Source: Pseudomonadota bacterium (GTDB lineage: Bacteria > Pseudomonadota > Alphaproteobacteria > Dongiales > Dongiaceae). Taken from it: 64,000 bases of DNA. The DNA is taken from positions 186,001 through 250,000 of the forward strand of contig JACPDN010000005.1 in NCBI GenBank assembly GCA_016183985.1, given 5' to 3'. Below are positions 56,011 through 63,727 of the stretch, piece by piece (the stretch's first letter is position 1; each line of letters opens with the position of its first letter). A program made the translations under genes and the position numbers. Under the pieces are notes generated by a model. It made no database searches. It saw nothing but the letters and a program-made list of their open reading frames with translations, and was not told where the DNA came from.

Positions 56011-57662
56011 ACGCGGTCAGCCGCCCGCACCCACAGCGCCTGGTGCGTGATCGCCAGGATGGTTCTGCTACCCGTCAAAGCTCGTGCAGCACGGCTGATT
56101 TCTTTCGCCGTTTTCTTATCCAGCGCACTGGTCGCTTCATCGAGGATCAGGAACTTTGGATCGCCGATCAGCGCTCGGGCAATGGCCAACCGCTGACGCT
56201 GCCCGCCCGACAGCAAACTTCCACGCACGCCAATCGTAAAATCGATTTCGCCAGGAAGCTTTGAGACGAAGCCCCACGCGTCGGCCGCCTTCAATGCGGC
56301 CTCGACCTGCCCGCGGGATATTGCCGGATCGCCTAAGGTAATATTATTGATAATGGTGTCATTGAACAGAATGCTGTCCTGGGGGATGTAGCCCAGCTGA
56401 CGACGCCAGCCGGCCATGTCGACTTCCGCCAAAGGAAGCCCGCCGACCTTGACCGAGCCTTCGGTTGGTTGATGCAGGCCCGCTACGAGGTCGGCAATCG
56501 TTGTTTTTCCGGCCCCCGAAGGACCGATGATGGTTGTCAGTTCTCCTGCAGGAAGCACGGCGTTGGCATCGTGCATGACGCGCTTGCCCGGATAGGAGAA
56601 GCCGACATTATCAAGCTCAATCGTTGTCGGAAGACTGGGCAGCTTGCCCAAAGAGAGATGCTCCCTGTTCGCACGCACCTCGTTCAAGAGATGCTCGAGC
56701 TGCCAGAAAGACGGACGCTCAAGTACAATCCGCTGGTAGTTCGAACGAACGCTGCCGATAGAATCCGCAATGCGTTTCAGGAGCAATGTCGAGCCGAGCA
56801 TGACACGCAAATCCATGCCTAGCATCGAATGCCCGACAAAAAGACCGCCAAGAATCAGAATTGTGAACAGCGGCTCTTGAATTGCCCTGACGGCGCTGGT
56901 GCTGTACGTCTCGGCTTGCGTAGCGCGTCGAAGGCGCTCGACATGCACGGCAAAGGTATGGCCAATGAAACTGTGGCGATTCATCGCCTTCAGCGCCTTC
57001 ACATTGGTCAGCGCATCCGTCACCGCGTGCAACAGGGCAAGATTGTGCTTCGACTTACCGCGGCCGGCCTTCTTGGCCATCCGCATATATCGTCCCACGC
57101 CAAGCCATAGGACCGCGACAACGCCGATCGCACCAAGGAAAAATGGCCAAGATACGAAAAGCGCCATGCCCATCAGCACAATCGTTTGGATAAATCCCGC
57201 AAGACACAAGGCCGACGCCTTGAATGCCAGCGAGGCCCTATCGGCATCTGAATTGACTGCCGCCGTATAGCGCGCCATGGGCTGAGCGACGAAATAGCTC
57301 CATTTGGCGTGCACCAATGCGTCGATCAATTGCAAACGAACACTGATGCCAAAGTTGGCGACGCTGCGGCCGACAAAGACCGCGCCCGCCGTGCCGAAGA
57401 CAAACGACAAAGTCGCCGCGCTGACGATGATCAGCAGCAGGACTTCGATCGTCAGCGGCAGATTGAGTTCTGCAAGCCCCCACCGGACGTATTCGTCGAT
57501 CACATGGGACTTCATGTGGGTTTCGCCGCCGATGAGGCCGACGATCGGCCACAGCGTAGCAATACCCACGATCTCAACGACTCCGGAGACCAGCAAGGCG
57601 AAGAGGATCAGCAGCTGTTGGCGCCAGCCGGTATGAAAGAAAATCTTGAATACGTCTCGCAC
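55959..57662 (-). CDS. ABC exporter half-transporter (permease-ATPase), copy 2
   Basis: 567 residues. Exporter domain to about 310, then ATPase with Walker A GPSGAGKTT, signature LSGGQRQR, Walker B FLILDEATSALD and H-loop ITHQALW. It shares matched segments with copy 1 (LIDALVHAKWSYF vs MIDAMLAARWSYY; VKALKAMNRH vs FKPMKAMHRH). It is the third gene of a minus-strand run with the 665-aa and 225-aa proteins (gaps 6 and 3 nt). A heterodimer with copy 1 is possible but unproven. Confidence 0.92.
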   Translation of the reverse strand: MRDVFKIFFHTGWRQQLLILFALLVSGVVEIVGIATLWPIVGLIGGETHMKSHVIDEYVRWGLAELNLPLTIEVLLLIIVSAATLSFVFGTAGAVFVGRSVANFGISVRLQLIDALVHAKWSYFVAQPMARYTAAVNSDADRASLAFKASALCLAGFIQTIVLMGMALFVSWPFFLGAIGVVAVLWLGVGRYMRMAKKAGRGKSKHNLALLHAVTDALTNVKALKAMNRHSFIGHTFAVHVERLRRATQAETYSTSAVRAIQEPLFTILILGGLFVGHSMLGMDLRVMLGSTLLLKRIADSIGSVRSNYQRIVLERPSFWQLEHLLNEVRANREHLSLGKLPSLPTTIELDNVGFSYPGKRVMHDANAVLPAGELTTIIGPSGAGKTTIADLVAGLHQPTEGSVKVGGLPLAEVDMAGWRRQLGYIPQDSILFNDTIINNITLGDPAISRGQVEAALKAADAWGFVSKLPGEIDFTIGVRGSLLSGGQRQRLAIARALIGDPKFLILDEATSALDKKTAKEISRAARALTGSRTILAITHQALWVRAADRVYEIRDGKVTTAPAGVT

Positions 57663-57665
57663 GGA

Positions 57666-58343
57666 TTAGCTCGTTGCTGCCTTGATCGCCTCAGCCAGGA
57701 CTGTTGGGGCACGATTGCGGCCGTTCCCTACAAACCGCTTGGCCCAGGCTCGGTCCACATGGGTAATCCTTGCAGAAACACTTGGCAACTCAAGTATTTG
57801 CGCCGTCGCCATGCGATGCGTGCCGCGTCGAACATGAATAATTTCGCCGTCGGCGGCGATGCCAAGGCAAATATCGTCATCCCCGCTATAGCGATACCCG
57901 TCCCGCTTCATCGAATTGTAGAGGTCGAGATAGACTTGGCAGTATTCGGCAATTTCAGTTTCGGAATTGAAGATGCGCCCCCGCCCTTCGACCGGCCGGC
58001 CGGCCACCCAGCTTGCTTTAAGCCATTGATATAGGCGTGTTTTTGGAAAATCCTGACCGAAGCGGGCAATATCGGACATGTCCATGTAGGTATAGAGGCC
58101 ATCGATCGGAGCGGCGGGGAGTTCGCCCAGACCCGTGACCAAGAAACGCCCTTTGATCGGGCCAACCGCCTCTGCCGCCAATTTGCGGCGGACCTTCATC
58201 GGTGCCACGCGCACTTGAAGCGCCGACCCAAGTGCTTTGTCCGCAACCTGGGCCAGTTCCCACGCCTTGTTATCGATCGATGGCCAGACACGTAAGGAAA
58301 GCGACGCCAAGCCGCGCCGAATCCCTTCCCCCCATTTACCCAT
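57666..58343 (-). CDS. Uncharacterised protein with ParB/sulfiredoxin-like segment
   Basis: 225 residues that I do not recognise as a named family. The C-terminal third (about 155-205) has a G-x-H-R pattern, IIHVRRGTHRMATAQILELP followed by VSARITHVDR, which resembles the ParB/Srx nucleotide-binding motif. The N-terminal part is polar with no membrane helix. It is 3 nt upstream of ABC copy 2 and 6 nt downstream of the 665-aa gene, so it belongs to that operon. A nucleotide- or CTP-binding role is a guess. Confidence 0.55.
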   Translation of the reverse strand: MGKWGEGIRRGLASLSLRVWPSIDNKAWELAQVADKALGSALQVRVAPMKVRRKLAAEAVGPIKGRFLVTGLGELPAAPIDGLYTYMDMSDIARFGQDFPKTRLYQWLKASWVAGRPVEGRGRIFNSETEIAEYCQVYLDLYNSMKRDGYRYSGDDDICLGIAADGEIIHVRRGTHRMATAQILELPSVSARITHVDRAWAKRFVGNGRNRAPTVLAEAIKAATS

Positions 58344-58349
58344 GCCCGC

Positions 58350-60347
58350 TCAGTATCCCCAGAGATGCTGCAGGCCGACCGCGCCGTTCGGCGAGAGCCC
58401 GAGCACATGCGCCGTAAGATCTGCATCGGCCGATTTCACTTGCAGCGCCGCAATGCCACCCGCGCCGACATGTTGCCGAAGCGTCGGCAACACATCATCC
58501 ATCCACACGATCTCTGACGCAAAGGCTGGCAAGGTGACGAAGTAACTGAGCCTCTCGCCGGCATTGTTGATCGCGGCGATCTCCACCTTGGCGGGCATGT
58601 CGTATTTGAGGTTGCCACTGGCATTGGCGACATAGACGCCCGTGCGGAATCCGTCACGCGTGCGCACACGGCCAATCAAGTTGGTCCGCCCCATAATTCC
58701 GATCGACGGGTGAAGCCAATGCGGCAAGGTCGGAATGTCGGCGCCGACATTTCGCCAGGACGATTGGAACTCAGTGAAGTCCTGGTCGCCGGTCAGGCGG
58801 TGACGCACAGCCATATCCGATGTCGTGACCAGGCGCTGCGGCGCCAGGCCGATCTTGAGATGATCCGGACAGACAAGGGCAGTCACTACCTCGGATTTAC
58901 GCGGGTTCGACCATCCGGCCATCACGTCATCAAGATAGGCAGGCCCGACAAAATCCTTGTGATAGCGCATCTCACCGACAAGGCTGCCATTACGGTCATA
59001 GAAGCGCAGCCAGTAATCGTCGAAGGGCGGGTTCGAAGCGTCGAAATTGAAGCCGAACGATAAAGCGTCATTGATGCTCGTGACCGGCAGACAGCATGGA
59101 TGGATCATAAACCCGGCGTTGATTGCCGTTTCCACGATACGTTTTTCATCCGGCGTGAAAAGTATGTCGTTGCGGTTGTCGACACCCACACGGCAGAGGT
59201 GGTTTGCTGCAATGGAGCCGACCTTACCCGGTTGCTGCGAGAAGCCCTGATCCAGCGCGTACCAGAAAGAAGTTCCGTATCCCGCATAGGAAGCCGCAAA
59301 ATAATTGCGTTCCTTGGCGGCACCTGCAGCACGCTTGAAATGCACTTCTTCAACCGGTCGCACGCGGGAGCGCTTGATCGACGTCTTGTTTGCGCCGACG
59401 CCAATCTTCACTTCGTCATCGGCCCCCATGTCCAGATCGTAATTGGGCACCGTCATCACGACCTCACCGCTGCGTACGACGGAATCGATCAAGCGGAACG
59501 GCTGCACCTTGTTTGGATTTTTGAAGAACTGATGCGAGCCATGAATGATCGTGAAGCTGTCCTTCCAGAAAACATCGCCGCAGACGCGGAAGCGATAGTG
59601 CCGCCCGCGCGTCAGGAAAGGATGCGCCACAAAAACCTTCATGCAGACCGCACCCTTGCGATCCGGCATCAGGGATTTGAGATTGAGATTCACCGACTCG
59701 CTGGGGCCGAGCACCAGGTAGGAGCGGCGCGTCTCGCCCTCGGCAATAATTTCGAAACGAAATTGCAGCGGATCCTTGATGCCAAAGAATTCTTCGAAGT
59801 GATTGAAGGCCAGGGCGTCGACATCGTCGATTTCCAGGGGGACCGCGGCTGTGCCGGCGCAGAATTCCCAATTCTGGGCGACCCAATGAACGGGTGTCCT
59901 GGGCGCGTGGGCATGGGCCAGGCGCAAGCTATACCGGAACTTGGTCCCCACATCCGCCCCGCCTGCAACGATCGCATCGCAATCCCTGATTGTCGCGGCG
60001 TTCACCGGAAGCGCACCTTTGGGCTGGTCGCCAACGATATCGGTTGAAATCCAAAACGTCTCGATCCCACCCGCTTCGGCCTGGAATGCTTCGTAAAATG
60101 CCTGGTCGCTATGGACTGCAACGCGCCGCGCACCATCGGCACGCAACAAATCCAGCACAGCCGCAACGGACTGGCTGACCTTGGTCTTCGTATCTGGCGC
60201 TGCAACCGGAGGTGTGCCCGCCTTGAATTTCTTTTTCTTCGCCTTCGGCTTCGGCAAGAGCCAATCAAAAAGCGCACTGGCACCGGATTTTGGCTCGTTG
60301 CTGCCGGAACGCTGGCCCACCGACAGTTCAATATCCGAGGTCTTCAT
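58350..60347 (-). CDS. Uncharacterised 665-residue protein in the envelope island
   Basis: I do not recognise this protein. A Lys/Pro-rich N-terminal stretch (PKPKAKKKKFKAG, about residues 32-44) precedes a possible Rossmann-like part (ARRVAVHSDQAFYEAF ... CDAIVAGGADVG). A long region of beta character follows, with CMKVFVAHPFLTRGRHYRFR, FMIHPCCLPVTSIND and a last beta domain (RTGVYVANASGNLKYD). No signal peptide, no membrane helix. First gene of the minus-strand run ending in ABC copy 2, and divergent from the sphingolipid genes across 210 nt. Its role may be in preparing or presenting the exported molecule. Confidence 0.6.
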   Translation of the reverse strand: MKTSDIELSVGQRSGSNEPKSGASALFDWLLPKPKAKKKKFKAGTPPVAAPDTKTKVSQSVAAVLDLLRADGARRVAVHSDQAFYEAFQAEAGGIETFWISTDIVGDQPKGALPVNAATIRDCDAIVAGGADVGTKFRYSLRLAHAHAPRTPVHWVAQNWEFCAGTAAVPLEIDDVDALAFNHFEEFFGIKDPLQFRFEIIAEGETRRSYLVLGPSESVNLNLKSLMPDRKGAVCMKVFVAHPFLTRGRHYRFRVCGDVFWKDSFTIIHGSHQFFKNPNKVQPFRLIDSVVRSGEVVMTVPNYDLDMGADDEVKIGVGANKTSIKRSRVRPVEEVHFKRAAGAAKERNYFAASYAGYGTSFWYALDQGFSQQPGKVGSIAANHLCRVGVDNRNDILFTPDEKRIVETAINAGFMIHPCCLPVTSINDALSFGFNFDASNPPFDDYWLRFYDRNGSLVGEMRYHKDFVGPAYLDDVMAGWSNPRKSEVVTALVCPDHLKIGLAPQRLVTTSDMAVRHRLTGDQDFTEFQSSWRNVGADIPTLPHWLHPSIGIMGRTNLIGRVRTRDGFRTGVYVANASGNLKYDMPAKVEIAAINNAGERLSYFVTLPAFASEIVWMDDVLPTLRQHVGAGGIAALQVKSADADLTAHVLGLSPNGAVGLQHLWGY

Positions 60348-60557
60348 TAGGTAACTTCCCTAAAACGGACGCGCTCAATCTATGGTCCACTCCGCGCGTC
60401 CAATGCGCAATGCCTTGTCCGAGGTCCGGACTTTTGCTATGGACCGCGAAATCCTAGGGGTCGTAAGGCCATCGCGCAATTCGCCGAACTGCGACCTAAA
60501 GTCCCACGGTACCTAGATTATTCTAAGTTCGAGCCAGAAAAAAACAACTCAGACCAG
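60348..60557. promoter_or_regulatory. Divergent promoter region between the 665-aa gene and the acyl-AMP ligase gene
   Basis: 210 nt without a gene. Two dyads are visible: GGACGCG ... CGCGTCC (60367-60373/60395-60401) and GTCCG-aggtc-CGGAC (60417-60431). A TTGTCC / TATGGA pair with 17-bp spacing (near 60416-60444) could be a plus-strand promoter. The shared region means the sphingolipid-type genes and the 665-aa/ABC operon could be co-controlled. Confidence 0.4.
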
Positions 60558-62297
60558 ATGACTTTGCAACCGACACCGACCACGAATACCAGCCTTAAAC
60601 ACCGTCGCAGCAGTTTTGATACGCTGTGGGAAGCGCTGGACTATGCCGCGGGCGGCGCCACCGGTTTGAACTTCTACACGGCCAAGGGCGACCTTGCCAA
60701 TGTGCTGAGCTATGCCGAATTGCGCGACCGGGCACGGGATGTCGCACAACGACTCGCCGGCTTGGGCCTGGAGCGCGGTTCGCGCATCGTGTTGATTGCC
60801 GATACCGATCCCGATTTCGTGATCGCCTTCTTCGCCACGCAATATGCGGGATTGCTGCCGGTTCCGGTTGCGATTCCGACCAGCCTTGGCGGTCGCGAAG
60901 CCTATATCGCGCAGCTCCGCCAGCAATTGTCGGGATGTGAGGCCAGCGCGGCGCTCGGCCCAGCCTCCCTCATGGGTTTCCTCAGCGAGGCCGCGGCGGG
61001 TCTCTCGCACCTGCGCCATGTTGGCACTTTAGGCGATCTCGCTGCCATGCCGGCAAACAAGGGCATTGTGCGCCCCTTCGCTGCCGATGAACCCAGCTAT
61101 CTGCAATTTTCCTCCGGCTCGACGCGCTTTCCAAAGGGCATCGAGATTCATCAGCGCGTGCTGATGGCCAATGCCTATGCGATCACGCATCACGGGCTGG
61201 ATATTGTCGACACAGACCGATGCAGCTCTTGGCTCCCCTTCTATCATGACATGGGATTGGTGGGTTTCCTGCTGGTGCCGGCGACCGGCCAGGTCTCCGT
61301 CGACTACATCGCCACGCGCGACTTTGCCCGGCGCCCCCTCACCTGGCTCAAACTGATTTCGGAGAATGGAGGCACACTCGCCTATTCGCCGACTTTCGGC
61401 TACGAGTTGTGCGTGAAGCGCATGCGTGGCGACAGCGATTTTGCCGGTGACCTGTCGAGCTGGCGCGGCGCCGGCATCGGCGGCGATATGGTGCAAGACG
61501 CCATCCTTCATCGCTTCAGCGATACCTTTGCGCCGTTCGGTTTTCAGCATAAGGCCTTCGTGCCGAGCTACGGCATGGCGGAAACCACTCTGGCGATGAG
61601 TTTCGCGCGTCTGGATCAGGAGTACCGCGTCGACCACATCGATCGTGGCGGCCTTGAGAGCCAGCTTGCCAACCCTGTTGCGCCCGGTAAATCGGCCCGC
61701 AGCCTTGTCGCCTGTGGCCCGGCGCTGCCGCTTCACACTTTCGAGATCCGCGATGAAGCCGGAAATGCGCTGCCCGAGCGCCGTGTCGGTCGCATCTTCT
61801 TCAGCGGGCCGAGTGTCATGGCCGGCTATTTCCGCCAGCCGGAACTGACCGCCGAAGCGTTAAGCATCGACGGTTGGCTCGACACCGGCGATCTGGGTTA
61901 TCTGCTTGATGGTGAGATCGTCATCACCGGCCGCGCCAAGGATCTGATCATTATCAACGGCCGCAATATCTGGCCGCAGGATCTGGAATGGACGGCGGAA
62001 ACATTGCCGGATTTGCGTCGTGGCGATGCGGCCGCCTTCTCGGTGCTGGGCGAAGCAGATGAAGAGCAGGTCGTCGTGCTTGTCCAATGCCGGATAAGCG
62101 ATCTTGCCGCGCGAACCAAGCTGAAACAGGACATCGCCGGATTGCTGCAGCGATCGATGGGTGTGGAGGCACGCATCGAACTGGTACCGCCCAAGGGGCT
62201 GCCGCAAACCTCCTCCGGCAAGCTGTCGCGGGCCAAGGCCAAGGCCAATTACCTTCAGGGTCTGTACGCGGACGCCGATCTTGGCATCAGCGCCTAG
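60558..62297 (+). CDS. aasR: Fatty-acyl-AMP ligase / acyl-ACP synthetase (AasR-like)
   Basis: 579 residues, adenylate-forming enzyme of the FAAL type. The AMP-binding P-loop is FSSGSTRFPKG (184-194), in which the usual small residue after ST is an arginine. Other motifs are FYHDMGLVGFLLVP, SYGMAETTLA, WLDTGDLGYL and a C-terminal SGKLSRAKAKANY lysine region. The gene is followed by a CerR-like dehydrogenase, an ACP and Spt. In Caulobacter the corresponding AasR loads fatty acid onto the dedicated carrier AcpR for sphingolipid synthesis. That specific role is inferred from order. Confidence 0.85.
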   Translation: MTLQPTPTTNTSLKHRRSSFDTLWEALDYAAGGATGLNFYTAKGDLANVLSYAELRDRARDVAQRLAGLGLERGSRIVLIADTDPDFVIAFFATQYAGLLPVPVAIPTSLGGREAYIAQLRQQLSGCEASAALGPASLMGFLSEAAAGLSHLRHVGTLGDLAAMPANKGIVRPFAADEPSYLQFSSGSTRFPKGIEIHQRVLMANAYAITHHGLDIVDTDRCSSWLPFYHDMGLVGFLLVPATGQVSVDYIATRDFARRPLTWLKLISENGGTLAYSPTFGYELCVKRMRGDSDFAGDLSSWRGAGIGGDMVQDAILHRFSDTFAPFGFQHKAFVPSYGMAETTLAMSFARLDQEYRVDHIDRGGLESQLANPVAPGKSARSLVACGPALPLHTFEIRDEAGNALPERRVGRIFFSGPSVMAGYFRQPELTAEALSIDGWLDTGDLGYLLDGEIVITGRAKDLIIINGRNIWPQDLEWTAETLPDLRRGDAAAFSVLGEADEEQVVVLVQCRISDLAARTKLKQDIAGLLQRSMGVEARIELVPPKGLPQTSSGKLSRAKAKANYLQGLYADADLGISA

Positions 62298-62318
62298 CTT
62301 TCTTCCGGTTCCATCCAG

Positions 62319-63266
62319 ATGACCGGGCTGGTTGCCGTCACGGGTGCCACCGGTTTTGTCGGTGCGGCAGCAGTCCACCATTTGGCGCGCGCTGGCTGGC
62401 GCGTTCGCATTCTGACCCGGCGCATGCCCCTGGCGGCCCTGATGCCGGATCATGCAATCGAAGTCGTGCTCGGCGATATTGATGACCGCCTGGCGCTGGA
62501 ACGCTTGGTGGCCGGCGCCGATGCCATTGTCCATTGCGCGGGCCTTACCAAGGCACTAGCACCGCTCGAATTCTTCAAAGTGAACGAGAGCGGTACTGTG
62601 CGGCTGCTGGAAGCCGCTCAAAAGGCCGCCCCCCAGGCCCGTTTCATCCATATCTCCTCGCTGGCAGCACGTGAGCCGCAGCTGTCCCCCTACGCCGCGA
62701 GTAAGCGCGCCGGAGAAGACAAACTGCCCGTTCTGGCGGGCGCGCGGGATTGGATCGCCCTGCGTCCGCCTGTGGTTTACGGGCCAGGCGACCTGGCCTT
62801 GCTGCCGCTCTTCAAGGCTACAAAATTTGGCCTTTCCGCCTATCCGGCAACCCCTGGCACCAGGGTCTCGACCATCCATGTTTCGGATCTTGCGGCCGCC
62901 ATCGTGGTGTTGCTTGGAACCGGCAACTGGCCGCATCGGATCATCGAATTGGATGACGGCCATCCGGGCGGCTATGACTGGCCGGAAATTAACCATGTTC
63001 TTGGGCGATGCTTCGGACGCCAACCGTTGGCGCTCCGCCTGCCCCGTCCCTTGATGACCGGCGTTGCCGGCGCGGTGACCCTGGTCTCGCAGCTGACACG
63101 AACGCCCCGAGTTCTGTCACTCGACAAACTGGCCGAGCTCTATCACCCCGATTGGGTCGCTTCCGGCGCAAAATTGGCGGAAACCACATCCTGGCGGCCC
63201 AGCTTTGATCTTAACCGCGGCTTTGCCGACACCCTGACTTGGTATCGATCCGAAGCTTTGCTGTAA
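62319..63266 (+). CDS. cerR: NAD(P)-dependent epimerase/dehydratase family protein, ceramide-reductase-like (CerR)
   Basis: 315-residue extended short-chain dehydrogenase. The nucleotide-binding motif is GATGFVG (9-15), the catalytic Y-x3-K is in SPYAASKRAGE with an upstream serine pair (HISSLA), and PPVVYGPGD follows. In Caulobacter, CerR reduces the 3-keto group in ceramide synthesis and is an epimerase-like protein encoded beside spt. The neighbours here (acyl ligase before, ACP and Spt after) favour that role over a sugar epimerase. It begins 21 nt after the ligase gene. Confidence 0.8.
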   Translation: MTGLVAVTGATGFVGAAAVHHLARAGWRVRILTRRMPLAALMPDHAIEVVLGDIDDRLALERLVAGADAIVHCAGLTKALAPLEFFKVNESGTVRLLEAAQKAAPQARFIHISSLAAREPQLSPYAASKRAGEDKLPVLAGARDWIALRPPVVYGPGDLALLPLFKATKFGLSAYPATPGTRVSTIHVSDLAAAIVVLLGTGNWPHRIIELDDGHPGGYDWPEINHVLGRCFGRQPLALRLPRPLMTGVAGAVTLVSQLTRTPRVLSLDKLAELYHPDWVASGAKLAETTSWRPSFDLNRGFADTLTWYRSEALL

Positions 63267-63268
63267 GG

Positions 63269-63285
63269 TTAGGCTCGGGGCCTAA
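63269..63285. promoter_or_regulatory. Hairpin TTAGGC-tcggg-GCCTAA after cerR
   Basis: A 6-bp perfect stem with a 5-nt loop that begins right after the cerR stop, extendable as GGTTAGGC ... GCCTAATACC with one bulge. No T-run follows, so it is at best a weak terminator or RNA-processing site between cerR and acpR. Confidence 0.35.
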
Positions 63286-63303
63286 TACCCTGGAATCGCT
63301 CAC

Positions 63304-63322
63304 TTGTTACATTCGGTAACAA
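63304..63322. promoter_or_regulatory. Operator-like palindrome TTGTTAC-attcg-GTAACAA upstream of acpR-spt
   Basis: A perfect 7+5+7 inverted repeat in the 184-nt gap between cerR and the ACP gene. The gap is the longest within the sphingolipid genes, so acpR-spt probably have their own promoter here. AT-rich sequence (CATTTAACTTTAG) follows within 20 nt. I cannot name the regulator. Confidence 0.5.
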
Positions 63323-63450
63323 TTCGTCATTTAACTTTAGCCGCGAAATTTACGACAACCTCTGCAGGCAGGTTGGCTTGAGTCGCTTTCGTGCCTAAGG
63401 GGTTCCCGACGTTAACAGATTCGACAACAAGAAAAGATTGGTCCGGCATC

Positions 63451-63726
63451 GTGACGGCGAGCGCAGCGCAGGTTTCTAATTCCACTATCGAGAATGTCGT
63501 GGCGGAGATCGCCACCGCGCTGGTGCCGTTCAAGAAGTCCGATATCGAGATCACCGCGGCGACCGATATCGCCCGTGACCTCAACATGGACTCGCTGGCA
63601 GTCATGGATTTGCTGATGGAGCTCGAAGACAAGTTCGACGTCTCCATTCCGCTCAACATGGTGCCCGAGATTGCCACGGTCGGACAGCTTGCCCAGACCG
63701 TGATCGATTCAAAGAAGGGGGCGTAA
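63451..63726 (+). CDS. acpR: Acyl carrier protein of the sphingolipid locus (AcpR-like)
   Basis: About 91 residues if started at the GTG at 63451 (VTASAAQVSNSTIENVV); the track starts at 63391, also GTG, and neither has a strong ribosome site. It has an acidic ACP fold with the phosphopantetheine serine S48 in LNMDSLAVMDLLMELEDKF. It is separate from the housekeeping AcpP, which is usually found with fab genes. The spt start follows its TAA by one nt. The expected role is to carry the fatty acyl group loaded by the ligase to Spt. Confidence 0.88.
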   Translation: MTASAAQVSNSTIENVVAEIATALVPFKKSDIEITAATDIARDLNMDSLAVMDLLMELEDKFDVSIPLNMVPEIATVGQLAQTVIDSKKGA

Positions 63727-63727
63727 G

